From Mucinivorans hirudinis (GTDB lineage Bacteria; Bacteroidota; Bacteroidia; Bacteroidales; Rikenellaceae): DNA of 64,000 nucleotides. The DNA lies in NCBI GenBank assembly GCA_000723505.1, contig HG934468.1, forward strand, positions 2,326,798 to 2,390,797, written 5' to 3'. The notes under the pieces were generated by a model. The model was not told the origin of the DNA and did not search any database. It saw only the letters and a list, made by a program, of their open reading frames with translations. This document shows positions 28,038 through 36,301 of this stretch, one piece after another (the first letter of the stretch is position 1; each line of letters begins with the position of its first letter). A program made the translations under genes and the position numbers.

Positions 28038-31000
28038 TTAGAAAGAAAGTTTAACATTAAATCCGTAACTTCTTAGGCTCGGTTGTTGGAAAAAGTCTAC
28101 GCCCTGGTAGAAGTTGCCTGACACGGATGGGGTAACCTCGGGGTCGTAGGGAGCTTTGCAATATATCATCCAGAGATTCTTTCCCGTCAGGGAGAGGGTT
28201 AGGTCGAGTTTGTCGTTGAACCATTTTCTGGGCACACGGTAGCTTAGACTCAATTCCGCCAGTCGGATGTTGGTGGCATCGTACAGGTAGTATGTGCCGA
28301 TAGCCGAGGAGGTGGTCTCGTAATAGTTCTGCGCACTTGTCTTACTTGTGCCCACCATCACTCCGCCGTTGTCTCGAGCATCGGCTGATGCCTGCGACAC
28401 GCCGTATCTGTCCAGAAATGCCTGAGTATTCGACAAGACCAAACCGCCGAAACGTCCGGTAAAGGTGAAACCTAAATTGATGCCATTCCACTCCACATTT
28501 GAGTTCCACCCCAGATTGAACTTCGGAAGCAGCGTGCCGGCACTTATGTAGTCAATCTTTTCGACTTGCAAATTTCCGTTTTCATCTTTCCAAATGTATC
28601 CGTTGGGTGATTGGCGCAGGCGTTGATTGATGTATAAGTCACCCATTGTTCCACCTTCTGTCAGTCGAATGGTAGGTCCGCTTTCCGCACCCAATGTGCC
28701 CATCGGGAGGTAATCCATCTCAATGGTTTCACCCGTGAGAAGGTTGGTGGCTCCGTTTGCCAACTGTACTATTTTGTTCTCGTTGAGGGTGTAATTCAAC
28801 CCCGTCGAAACTTTGAACTGGCCATAGGTATCCGTATATCGCAAACCCAGTTCGATACCTTGGTTCTGTACGTTTCCTGCCTGAACGGTGTTTTTCTTAT
28901 ATCCGGAAGAGCTGGATGCTTCAATGTCGAATACTTGATTGTATGTGTTGGAGCGATATAGTGTTAAGTCCAAACCTATACGGCTCTCAAAAAACCTCAT
29001 ATTGATACCCACCTCATACGATTTGGTGTCCTCCGGTACAAGGTATGGGTTGAAGCGTGTGTCGGGCAGTCGGTAATTTTTGGTCTGTTCGTTGTAGTAG
29101 TATTGTTCCAAAGTTCTGTAGCGACCGGGAGCCATCCCCACATTGGCATAAGAACCGCGAATCTTTAAGTAACTTATGGCTTTGGGCATTTGCATCATTT
29201 CGCTAATTATCAATGACAAACCCACCGAGGGATAGAAGAACGAGGTCTTGGCGGTGTATGCCAATTTCGAGCTCCACTCATTGCGTCCTGTCAGGGTTAG
29301 GTAAATCATACGCTGCCACCCTAATTCGGCACTAGCAAAGATAGCTTGGTCTTGGTCGTGCCAAACACCTTCGTTGGTCTTGGAGGTTGCCGCAGCTATG
29401 TTGCCATAGTGGAAGTGGTTGGGTACGGTCTGCAAGCCGCCGTTCATATAGGCGCTGTTGCTTCTTCTGTCGTCAATTGAAGCACCGACGACGGCAGTGA
29501 CGTTCAATTTATCGCCAAAGAAGTTTTTGTTAATGTTTGCAATTACATCCCCATATAGAGACGAATCGTCCGCTTTGGAGTGGTAGTAGTAACCCTTTGG
29601 GCTACCCTCGGTAAAGGTGGTACTTGTGCTGGCATAGAATCTGTCGTAGGTGTCGAAATTGGAGTTGTCTACCCTCACCCGTGCGGCAAGGTTCAGCCAG
29701 TTGGTTATGTTGTATTTCAAGCTGGTGTTAAAAACATAGCGTTTCTTATGGAGATTATTTGCCATTCGGTGGAGCATCCAATAGGGGTTTTGCATACCGA
29801 GTTCGGTTCCAAAAATGGAGTTAGGCCAATATTGTGTCATAATATTACGTGCCGTGTTGTAACGCTCAAACATTTGAACTTCCTGAAAATTCTCTCCTCG
29901 GGGGAACAGATAGAGAGAGACTAACGGATTGAAATGTTGTCCTCCGCTTATCATATTCTCGTTGTTCTGAATGACATATTGTGCGCTCACATCCAGAATC
30001 ATTTTGTCTTGGAGAAATTTACTGGTATTTCTGATAGAGAAGTTGTACCGGTTGTAGGTGTTGGTGGGGATGATGCCGGTGGTGTTGGTGGCAGCAACCG
30101 AGGCGTAGGTTTGGTTTTGGTCTGTTCCGGTTGTGAATGTTATGCTGTTGATTAGGTTCAGACCCGTGTTGAAGAAATCTCTCGGGTTGAAATTACTTGG
30201 AGTCTGAAGCCGTGCTCCCCAACTGCCCATTACCCCATCGTTGTTGCCATAGGTATTTTGGAACTTAGGCATCATCAATGGATCGGAAAAAGATGTGCTA
30301 TTGCTGTAAGTGAGCCTTGCTTTACCGGCTTTGCCCGATTTGGTCGTAATCAGTACAACGCCGTTGGCTGCTGCCGAACCATAGAGGGCTGCGGCGGAAG
30401 CTCCCGTCAGCACCGATATGCTCTCTATATCCTCCGGATTGATGTCTGCCACGCTACTCGAGCCCGGTTGTTTGGAGAGAGTGCCTACCTGCGTTGCTCC
30501 GGTGTTGATGTTTGTCATTGGTATACCGTCAATTACGTAGAGGGCGTTGTTGTCTTTTGTCAGCGATTTGTTGCCCCGCATAACCACACGCGTTCCCGCA
30601 CCTGCTCCCGCTGCCGAGGCGTTGATGGTTACACCTGCCACCCTGCCGTTTAGACTGTTAACAAAGTTTGTCTCTTTCACCGTAGTGAGGGCGTCGTTAT
30701 CCACCTTTTGCACATTGTAGCTCAATGCCTTTTCTGAGCGCCGAATGCCGAGTGCAGTAACCACAACCTCTCCCAGTGCTCTGGCATCCTCTGCCAGTGT
30801 CAGTTCAAGGGGTTGGTTATCCATCACACTATGCTCGCTTGTGACGCAACCCACGTAGGAGACTTGGAGTATGTCGCCACGTTGCACCTCCAGTGCGAAG
30901 TTGCCGTAGACATCCGTTATGGTGGCATTATTGCTCCCTTTTACCACTATGCTTGCTCCTATGAGCGGTTCGCCGTTGGTATCTGTTACCCTGCCGGTGG

Positions 31001-31334
31001 CTGTGATCCGACTGTCCATTTTGCTGATAATTATTTGTCCATCAACAATGGAGTAGCTGAGATTGCTGTTTTTGAAAAGTTGGTCAAAAACGTCGGAGAG
31101 TGATTTATTGGTGACGTTGAGGGTCACCGAGCGGTTGGTGTTAATGTCGTCGATGCTGTAGACCACTGGCATCGAAATCTGTTTTTCTATCTCTTTCAAC
31201 ACTGTACCAAGGGAGACATTTCTACCTTTGAGAGTGAGCAGGCGCTCCTGTGCTCGCACAGAGGTCACCATAGAAAACAGACAGAAAGATAGCAAGCAGA
31301 AGAGCTTGCGACTCATAGAAATTTTTCGTTTCAT
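28038..31334 (-). CDS. SusC-family TonB-dependent receptor with STN domain (1098 aa)
   Basis: First gene of the riboswitch operon. Signal peptide ~1-28 (ending VRAQ), STN (secretin/TonB short N-terminal) domain ~35-105 (NVSLGTVLKEIEKQISMPVV, SLSDVFDQLFKNSNLSYSIV), carboxypeptidase-regulatory-like domain ~112-190, TonB-box-like GEVVVTALG, plug ending YGSAAANGVVLITTKSG, then a barrel ending SYGFNVKLSF. An STN domain normally contacts a FecR-type anti-sigma factor, but no sigma/anti-sigma pair lies here. Instead the leader carries a cobalamin riboswitch. Imports the product captured by the SusD partner; ligand unknown. Confidence 0.93.
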   Translation of the reverse strand: MKRKISMSRKLFCLLSFCLFSMVTSVRAQERLLTLKGRNVSLGTVLKEIEKQISMPVVYSIDDINTNRSVTLNVTNKSLSDVFDQLFKNSNLSYSIVDGQIIISKMDSRITATGRVTDTNGEPLIGASIVVKGSNNATITDVYGNFALEVQRGDILQVSYVGCVTSEHSVMDNQPLELTLAEDARALGEVVVTALGIRRSEKALSYNVQKVDNDALTTVKETNFVNSLNGRVAGVTINASAAGAGAGTRVVMRGNKSLTKDNNALYVIDGIPMTNINTGATQVGTLSKQPGSSSVADINPEDIESISVLTGASAAALYGSAAANGVVLITTKSGKAGKARLTYSNSTSFSDPLMMPKFQNTYGNNDGVMGSWGARLQTPSNFNPRDFFNTGLNLINSITFTTGTDQNQTYASVAATNTTGIIPTNTYNRYNFSIRNTSKFLQDKMILDVSAQYVIQNNENMISGGQHFNPLVSLYLFPRGENFQEVQMFERYNTARNIMTQYWPNSIFGTELGMQNPYWMLHRMANNLHKKRYVFNTSLKYNITNWLNLAARVRVDNSNFDTYDRFYASTSTTFTEGSPKGYYYHSKADDSSLYGDVIANINKNFFGDKLNVTAVVGASIDDRRSNSAYMNGGLQTVPNHFHYGNIAAATSKTNEGVWHDQDQAIFASAELGWQRMIYLTLTGRNEWSSKLAYTAKTSFFYPSVGLSLIISEMMQMPKAISYLKIRGSYANVGMAPGRYRTLEQYYYNEQTKNYRLPDTRFNPYLVPEDTKSYEVGINMRFFESRIGLDLTLYRSNTYNQVFDIEASSSSGYKKNTVQAGNVQNQGIELGLRYTDTYGQFKVSTGLNYTLNENKIVQLANGATNLLTGETIEMDYLPMGTLGAESGPTIRLTEGGTMGDLYINQRLRQSPNGYIWKDENGNLQVEKIDYISAGTLLPKFNLGWNSNVEWNGINLGFTFTGRFGGLVLSNTQAFLDRYGVSQASADARDNGGVMVGTSKTSAQNYYETTSSAIGTYYLYDATNIRLAELSLSYRVPRKWFNDKLDLTLSLTGKNLWMIYCKAPYDPEVTPSVSGNFYQGVDFFQQPSLRSYGFNVKLSF

Positions 31335-31513
31335 ACGTCATTAATTAAGGTTCTTTGATAAATTTGAAAATATGCAAAAAAAAGTAAGGGTCAGTATACA
31401 AAAAAAATACGTCGAATGTAGAAACGATACCTAAAAAATATCCGATAAATTGTGTGTACAGCAGAAACGAGGTGTCTTCAAAGCTCCATTCCGCGGAAGC
31501 CTTAAATTTTATA

Positions 31514-31678
31514 ATCCATTGGCAGGTCTTCCGGCTTGTTCCCGTTCCGAGCATAGCAAGGTGCAGTGGCATATAGGATATTGCCCAAACGTTGTGTAGG
31601 ATTTACAGCAGCGAGCCTGCGCAGGATTCTAGCCTGATTCCCCAATTATTCAGACACAATAAAAAGTATGCCTGAATT
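31514..31678 (-). promoter_or_regulatory. Cobalamin (AdoCbl) riboswitch
   Basis: Minus strand, 5' to 3': TTCAGGCATAC at the start with CTGAA closing the first arm; GGGGAATCAGG then GAATCCTGCGCAGG; CTCGCTGCTGTAA; ATGCCACTG opening the next stem and ACGGGAA closing it; and the hallmark AAGCCGGAAGACCTGCC at the end (31517-31533). Order and spacing match the B12 riboswitch core (GGGAA..GAATCC..CGCTGCTGTAA..GCCACTG..GGAAGACCTGCC). It lies 180 bp upstream of the SusC start at 31334, same strand, with nothing between. Expected effect: B12 lowers expression of the four-gene operon. Confidence 0.94.
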
Positions 31679-31688
31679 AATGATGTTG

Positions 31689-31718
31689 CGAAGGTATTGA
31701 AATTATCTGAAATTCCAA
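31689..31718 (-). promoter_or_regulatory. Promoter of the riboswitch-led SusC operon
   Basis: On the minus strand TTG (31718-31716), 19-base gap, TACCTTCG (31696-31689), one base off TAnnTTTG. The expected start falls near 31683, just before the riboswitch begins. Confidence 0.7.
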
Positions 31719-31785
31719 AAATTTTTTAATAATAATTCTTAAATAGATTTATTATCAAAGCCCAATTGCATTAAATACGTTAATA

Positions 31786-31827
31786 ATAAACCGATATCAG
31801 CATAAAGAAATGCTAATATCGGTTTAT
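31786..31827 (-). terminator. Stem-loop, likely end of the ndk transcript
   Basis: ATAAACCGATAT...AGCAT pairs with ATGCT...ATATCGGTTTAT: 12 + 5 base pairs with one mismatch and a 6-base loop. It separates the minus-strand ndk side from the riboswitch promoter. Confidence 0.6.
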
Positions 31828-31839
31828 GGATGGTTTTTC

Positions 31840-32010
31840 CAATGGAAATAGATTATGATGCTCCGCTATAAACTTGTTTAATTTATTGATATTTAGCACG
31901 CCCCGTGCTTGAAGCGGGGTCTTAGCAGAGAGAAAACTGCTGGCACTAAACTATGCAGAGCCTCTTCGGCAAGTTCTTTGTGACACGAACTAAGAAGTTA
32001 CACTGAAGCA
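31840..32010. other. Hairpin-rich non-coding block
   Basis: Contains CCCCG/CGGGG (31901-31919), AGCAG/CTGCT (31924-31941), GCC/GGC (31960-31970) and AGTTC/GAACT (31972-31991) hairpins in a row. On the minus strand a startless frame ends FPLEKPSINRY at the terminator. It could be a small structured RNA or a dispersed repeat or gene remnant; I cannot assign it. Confidence 0.35.
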
Positions 32011-32031
32011 TTTGAGATTGGGAGTCACTCA

Positions 32032-32499
32032 CTAATCGCTGTCAATCTCGTCTTCGGGCAGTGGTAGGCAATATTCGGTGTCGATTATCTCTTTGTCCGA
32101 GAAGAAGAAAGAAGCCTCCCACGCTGCGTTTTCATCAGAATCTGAGGCGTGAATCGCGTTACGGGTCTTGCTCTGCGCATAGAGTTTGCGGATGGTTCCC
32201 TCGGCAGCCATTTCGGGATTTGTCGAGCCTATCAACTTGCGGAAATCCTCTACGGCATTCTCCTTTTCGAGCACCATAACCACAATCGGACCCGAGGTCA
32301 TAAAGAGGTAGAGGTTGCGGAAGAAGAAACGTCCCTTGTGAACATAGTAAAATTTTTCGGCATCCGAGCGACTCAGATAGGTCATCTTCATAGCGATAAT
32401 ACGGAAGCCCGCCTTTTCAATCATAGCGCATATATTGCCTATATTGTTGTTAGCCACGGCATTGGGCTTAATGATGGTGAATGTGCGATTTCCTGCCAT
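32032..32499 (-). CDS. ndk: Nucleoside diphosphate kinase (155 aa)
   Basis: Transfers the gamma-phosphate from ATP to nucleoside diphosphates through a phospho-histidine. Start [14 protein letters not shown] carries the conserved K-P-N/D. The catalytic histidine is His117 in [13 protein letters not shown], with the following S-D-S pattern kept. Length is normal; the C-terminus is slightly extended and acidic (EDEIDSD). A TACCTTTG box at 32551-32544 precedes it on the minus strand. Confidence 0.97.
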   Translation of the reverse strand: MAGNRTFTIIKPNAVANNNIGNICAMIEKAGFRIIAMKMTYLSRSDAEKFYYVHKGRFFFRNLYLFMTSGPIVVMVLEKENAVEDFRKLIGSTNPEMAAEGTIRKLYAQSKTRNAIHASDSDENAAWEASFFFSDKEIIDTEYCLPLPEDEIDSD

Positions 32500-32543
32500 T
32501 TGGTTATATTATTTCAAAGTTTACGATTTAGTGATGTATTGCC

Positions 32544-32551
32544 CAAAGGTA
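32544..32551 (-). promoter_or_regulatory. -7 box before ndk
   Basis: TACCTTTG on the minus strand, 45 bp before the ndk start. No clean TTG at the standard spacing, so only the -7 element is claimed. Confidence 0.5.
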
Positions 32552-32568
32552 ATAATTTTTATCCGCAA

Positions 32569-33912
32569 TCACGAAAAATTTTTCATCGCCATCACTCCCA
32601 AGGGGCAGTCGCCGCAGATGCCATCGTCGCACTGCTCACTGCTCAGTTGTACCAATGCTTGCGAAAAGAAGGCGTTCGGAGCTTGATACCCTCCCGCTGC
32701 CCACCGCTTGGTGTAGCCGTATACCTCAGCCGGCAGGGATTCGTAGAGGTCGAGCGCGCGGTCGCGAAGTTCATCCCGCCCAAGGAGGATGCCGTATGCC
32801 GTCAAAAAAGGTATCACAAAGTTGATAATGAGCTTTTGAGAGCGCTCCACAGAGACCCCGCGGCTATTCACGCTCGGGGCGAAGTGTTTTAGATATTTCT
32901 CATCGACGAGGATGTCAAAAACTTCCAGAAAGCTATTCAAATTCTCGCAAGCGAGGACTCTCTCCAAAAATCGCTGCTCGCGCACGAGAATCGTCGCAAT
33001 GCATATTACCAGAAACGGTGATAGCGAAGCCGGGCGGGTGTGCCCACCCTGCCACGAAATATGTGTCGGGTAGAGCCCAAGTCGCTTTTGTAGAGCATAA
33101 TATCGTTTCTGTACCTCGCTCACAAAGCCATCGTGCGGCGGCATACTCAAAAAACCTGCCTGCCCTAGCAGCAGCGCGAAAACATCCTCGTCCGTCCCAC
33201 CCGCCACCCGCAGGTAACGATAGGGTAGTGAACGCGCAAGTTTCTCCAAATTAGATTTTTGCTGCTTGAAGCCAAAGGCGCGCATCAGGGCAATGTATGC
33301 TGTTTCGTGCCAATTCTTTTCGACACTATTATATATGGCGATGATTTCGTCGCTCTTGCGCCTCAAGCGGTCGCTCATAATGCGCGTGAGTAGGTGGTTG
33401 CGATGCACATCCTCCAACCCTCCCAAAAACGTTGGGCAGAGACTCCCCTTGCGCAACTCGTCGTATGTCGCTGCCACGGTGGGTAGCGGCGTTAGTACAA
33501 GGGTCGGAATGTCGCGGTCGAAGCGGCTCAGGATAATATCCTGATAAAATACAACGTGTAGTATAACAGAGCTTAGCTCTGCGGCAGCAATAGTCCCCTG
33601 TGCGCGCCAATGGCTACTGCATACGTCAATCTTTATGTTACCGTACATCGTGACCCCTGATTCTAAGTATTTGATTGATGCGAAACTGAAGTCCGGTAAC
33701 CTCTCGTTAGTATCATTCCCGATTCCGATATTGACCACCTCCACGGGCGTCCCATCGGCAAGAGCCAACCCCTCGCTTCGGAACAGTCTGTTCTGCCAAA
33801 GCGAGCGCAAAAAACGCCTATCTCTCTCTATCGGGTCAATCATCTTTTGTGAATCGGTGGTCGGTTTCTGAAAACTCTTTTTTGGGGTGGCGAACGAGTA
33901 TTTGAATGCCAC
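32569..33912 (-). CDS. DUF2851-family protein (447 aa)
   Basis: Conserved single-copy Bacteroidota protein without known function. Recognised by IDVCSSHWRAQG and LSSVILHVVFYQD near residues 95-125, by NWHETAYIALMRAFGFKQQK, and by the C-terminal PVP-like block ending QCDDGICGDCPLG, a small Cys cluster that could bind metal. The first ATG (33912) is used; a second at residue 24 (MIDPIERDRRF) is possible. Soluble, no signal peptide. Same strand as ndk, 69 bp upstream of it. Divergent from yebC. Confidence 0.85.
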   Translation of the reverse strand: MAFKYSFATPKKSFQKPTTDSQKMIDPIERDRRFLRSLWQNRLFRSEGLALADGTPVEVVNIGIGNDTNERLPDFSFASIKYLESGVTMYGNIKIDVCSSHWRAQGTIAAAELSSVILHVVFYQDIILSRFDRDIPTLVLTPLPTVAATYDELRKGSLCPTFLGGLEDVHRNHLLTRIMSDRLRRKSDEIIAIYNSVEKNWHETAYIALMRAFGFKQQKSNLEKLARSLPYRYLRVAGGTDEDVFALLLGQAGFLSMPPHDGFVSEVQKRYYALQKRLGLYPTHISWQGGHTRPASLSPFLVICIATILVREQRFLERVLACENLNSFLEVFDILVDEKYLKHFAPSVNSRGVSVERSQKLIINFVIPFLTAYGILLGRDELRDRALDLYESLPAEVYGYTKRWAAGGYQAPNAFFSQALVQLSSEQCDDGICGDCPLGVMAMKNFS

Positions 33913-33974
33913 CTCAGCCTCCTCTTTTCCGCTCTAATTTTTCTCCAAAATTAGTAATTTTTCACATTAATTAT

Positions 33975-33982
33975 TACCTTTG
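33975..33982 (+). promoter_or_regulatory. -7 box before yebC
   Basis: TACCTTTG 28 bp before the yebC ATG. The -33 region is AT-rich without a clear TTG. Confidence 0.5.
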
Positions 33983-34009
33983 CCTTCCAAAATAAATAAT
34001 CTTATCAAA

Positions 34010-34720
34010 ATGGGAAGAGCATTTGAATTTCGCAAAGCACGTAAGATGAAGCGTTGGGGCAATATGGCTCGCGTTTTCACGAGATTGGGCAAGGAGATTG
34101 CGATAGCCGTCAAGTCGGCAGGTCCTGACCCTGATAGCAACTCGCGCCTGAGGGTATTGATGCAGAATGCCAAGGCTGCAAATATGCCGAAGGAGAACGT
34201 TGAACGCGCAATAAAACGTGCCACCTCGCGCGAGATGGACGACTACAAAGAGATTGTCTATGAGGGATATGCACCCTATGGCATCGCTGTGGTGGTGGAG
34301 ACTGCTACCGATAACAATAACCGTACGGTGGCAAATGTTCGTAGCTATTTCAATAAGGCGGGCGGCTCGCTAGGCACTCAGGGGTGTCTCGACTTTTTGT
34401 TCGAGCGCAAGTCGGTTTTCAAAATCAAAAACTCGGACTCCATCGACATCGAAGAGTTGGAACTGGAACTTATTGACTTTGGAGTTGATGAAGTCTTTGT
34501 TGATGAAGATGAGGTGATTATATACGGTGCTTTCGAGGCTTACCACAAAATTCAAACTTTTATGGAGGAGCAAGGCATTGAGATTGTCAGTGGCGAGTTC
34601 GAGCGTATCCCACTCGACCAAAAAGAGGTTACCGACGAACAGCGTGAGTCTATAGAAAAACTCCTAGACCGCTTCGAGGAAGACGAAGATGTTGTCAATG
34701 TATTCCATAATATGAAGTAA
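34010..34720 (+). CDS. yebC: YebC/PmpR-family protein (236 aa)
   Basis: ATG 34010 is chosen over the upstream in-frame start because it gives the family's universal opening MGRAFEFRKARKMKRWGNMA. The three-domain YebC layout is visible: basic N-terminal domain, RDDY-like GYAPYGIAVVVETATDNNNR, and an acidic C-terminal part. The family is described both as a DNA-binding regulator and as a ribosome-associated factor easing translation of proline runs. Full length. Its 3' gap contains a tandem-repeat block. Confidence 0.95.
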   Translation: MGRAFEFRKARKMKRWGNMARVFTRLGKEIAIAVKSAGPDPDSNSRLRVLMQNAKAANMPKENVERAIKRATSREMDDYKEIVYEGYAPYGIAVVVETATDNNNRTVANVRSYFNKAGGSLGTQGCLDFLFERKSVFKIKNSDSIDIEELELELIDFGVDEVFVDEDEVIIYGAFEAYHKIQTFMEEQGIEIVSGEFERIPLDQKEVTDEQRESIEKLLDRFEEDEDVVNVFHNMK

Positions 34721-34725
34721 TTGTT

Positions 34726-34935
34726 GTGATTTGTGATATAGGACTTTTTTAGGACTTTTTTAGGACTTTTTTAGGACTTATAGGACTTGTAGGACTTGTA
34801 GGTCGGCTCTGAAAATCACAAATCACAAATCACAAATCACAAATCACAAATCACAAATCACAAATCACAAATCACAAATCACAAATCACAAATCACAAAT
34901 CACAAATCACAAATCACAAATCACAAATCACAAAA
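34726..34935. repeat. Intergenic tandem-repeat block (AGGACTT units then CACAAAT heptads)
   Basis: Starts with GTGATTTGTGATATA, then several AGGACTT(TTTT/ATA/GTA) units (34739-34804), GTCGGCTCTGAAA, then about 17 perfect CACAAAT heptads up to the next start codon at 34937. GTGATTTGTGAT at the left is the inverse of the heptad, so the ends can pair. A sister block precedes ilvC (49628-49832). Confidence 0.92.
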
Positions 34936-34936
34936 A

Positions 34937-35347
34937 ATGATCATAACTCCCATTCAGCTCCGTTGGAGCGATTTCGACATATTGAGGCACGTCTATAACG
35001 GTCGTTACCAGGAGTTCTATGACGCCGGCAAGAGTGAGTATTTTGAATTAGTGCTCGATATGCAACTATCGTGGACAACCACCACTGAGGGGTTTATCAC
35101 AGCACAGACCACCACAAACTACTACTCGCCAATAGAGTTTGGGCAGAGTGTGGAGGTTTTTACTCGTGTGGAAAATATTGGTAATAAAAGCGTTGTGATG
35201 TTTCAGCAGATACGGGATGTTGTGAACGCAGAGGTCAAGTCGGACAGTCGTTCGGTGATGGTGGGTTATAATCCGCAGTCGAAGGAGACTTTCGAGATTC
35301 CCGAAAATTGGAGAAAATTAATCGAAACAGAAGAAAATCAAAAATAA
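34937..35347 (+). CDS. 4HBT-superfamily acyl-CoA thioesterase (136 aa)
   Basis: Hot-dog-fold thioesterase: LRWSDFDILRHVYNGRYQEF carries the family's D and N/G positions (usual form RWxDxDxxGHVNNxxY), followed by FITAQTTTNYYSPIEFGQSV and SVVMFQQIRD. It likely hydrolyses acyl-CoA or acyl-ACP; substrate unknown. The ATG is 4 bases after the CACAAAT heptad run, so the repeat occupies the ribosome-binding region. Confidence 0.85.
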   Translation: MIITPIQLRWSDFDILRHVYNGRYQEFYDAGKSEYFELVLDMQLSWTTTTEGFITAQTTTNYYSPIEFGQSVEVFTRVENIGNKSVVMFQQIRDVVNAEVKSDSRSVMVGYNPQSKETFEIPENWRKLIETEENQK

Positions 35348-35442
35348 ATTTATACCTTTGTCGAAATAGGTGGATAGTGAGATTTTTTCGTTCAAAACTT
35401 TTTTCACTTTTCGCTCTTCATTTTTAACTTCCAAAGCAATGG

Positions 35443-36174
35443 GTGTCCCGAGTGAAAGTTGTAGCCGTATCGTACCTCAATACCGTGCCGTTTATATATG
35501 GCATCGAGCGGGTTTCTCCACTTGGGCGGCTCTCTCTTAGCCTTGCTGTGCCTGCTGCCTGCGCCGATATTCTCAAGAAAGGCGAGGCGGATATTGCTTT
35601 AATTCCTGCGGCAGAGGTGCTGCAAATCCCAAATTATAAAGTTATTACCGATTATTGTATCGCCGCCGAAGGTGCTGTTGATACGGTTGCTCTTTTGTCC
35701 AATTCTCAGATTTTAGATATTAAAAGAATCTATTTGGATGCCGATTCGCGTACTTCGGTGCTTTTGGTAAAAATTCTGGCGAAAGAGTATTGGGGCATCG
35801 AGCCCGAGTGGGTAGATGGTATTCCATTGCAAATAAAAGAGGGTGAGGGTGTTATGGCTATTGGTGATAAAGTTTTCGAGATGGAAAAGGTTTTTGCGAA
35901 AAAGTGGGATTTGGCGCACGAGTGGCAACAGATGACAGGGTTACCTTTTGTCTTTGCCGTGTGGGTTGCCACTACTGAGCGGGGCAAAGAGTTTGAGGAT
36001 GAGTTGAATGAGGCGTTGAAAGTGGGTGTTGAAAATATCGCCGCCTCAATTCCTGCCAAATATGATTTCCAAAAGGCATATAACTATCTTATTAATAATA
36101 TAAAGTTTAATCTTGACGAACCCAAAAGGGAGTCCCTGAAAATCTTTTGGGAGAAGATCATCACACCGGGCTGA
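35443..36174 (+). CDS. mqnA: MqnA-type chorismate dehydratase (menaquinone, futalosine route)
   Basis: Periplasmic-binding-protein-like enzyme that removes water from chorismate to give 3-enolpyruvyl-benzoate, first step of the futalosine path. Shows the family start VKVVAVSYLNTVPFIYGIER and the DIALIPAAEVLQIPNYKVIT segment. The start is uncertain: GTG at 35443 or GTG at 35452; no ATG fits the frame. A TACCTTTG box at 35353-35360 lies ~85 bp upstream. Length 243 aa is normal. No other mqn genes are nearby. Confidence 0.88.
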   Translation: MSRVKVVAVSYLNTVPFIYGIERVSPLGRLSLSLAVPAACADILKKGEADIALIPAAEVLQIPNYKVITDYCIAAEGAVDTVALLSNSQILDIKRIYLDADSRTSVLLVKILAKEYWGIEPEWVDGIPLQIKEGEGVMAIGDKVFEMEKVFAKKWDLAHEWQQMTGLPFVFAVWVATTERGKEFEDELNEALKVGVENIAASIPAKYDFQKAYNYLINNIKFNLDEPKRESLKIFWEKIITPG

Positions 36175-36301
36175 CTGTAGAGTGAAAAATTAAGTAGGGT
36201 AAAATAATTATTTCGCTCTACTTAAAAGTGAAAAATGTTTTCATTCAACCACTTTTCATCACTTTTCATTTTCTTTGTTCATTTTTCATTCTATTGAGTC
36301 A

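Noticed and set aside
28038-31334. STN-domain SusC as proof of an ECF sigma/anti-sigma switch here
   Set aside because: No sigma or FecR-like gene is present in the window; the visible control element is the riboswitch.
31345-31572. 75-codon minus-strand frame
   Set aside because: It lies across the cobalamin riboswitch core; the RNA element explains the sequence.
34812-34935. CACAAAT heptads as CRISPR repeats or as a tracrRNA anti-repeat (AAATCAC match)
   Set aside because: No spacers separate the units and the match to the anti-repeat is only 7 bases of low complexity.
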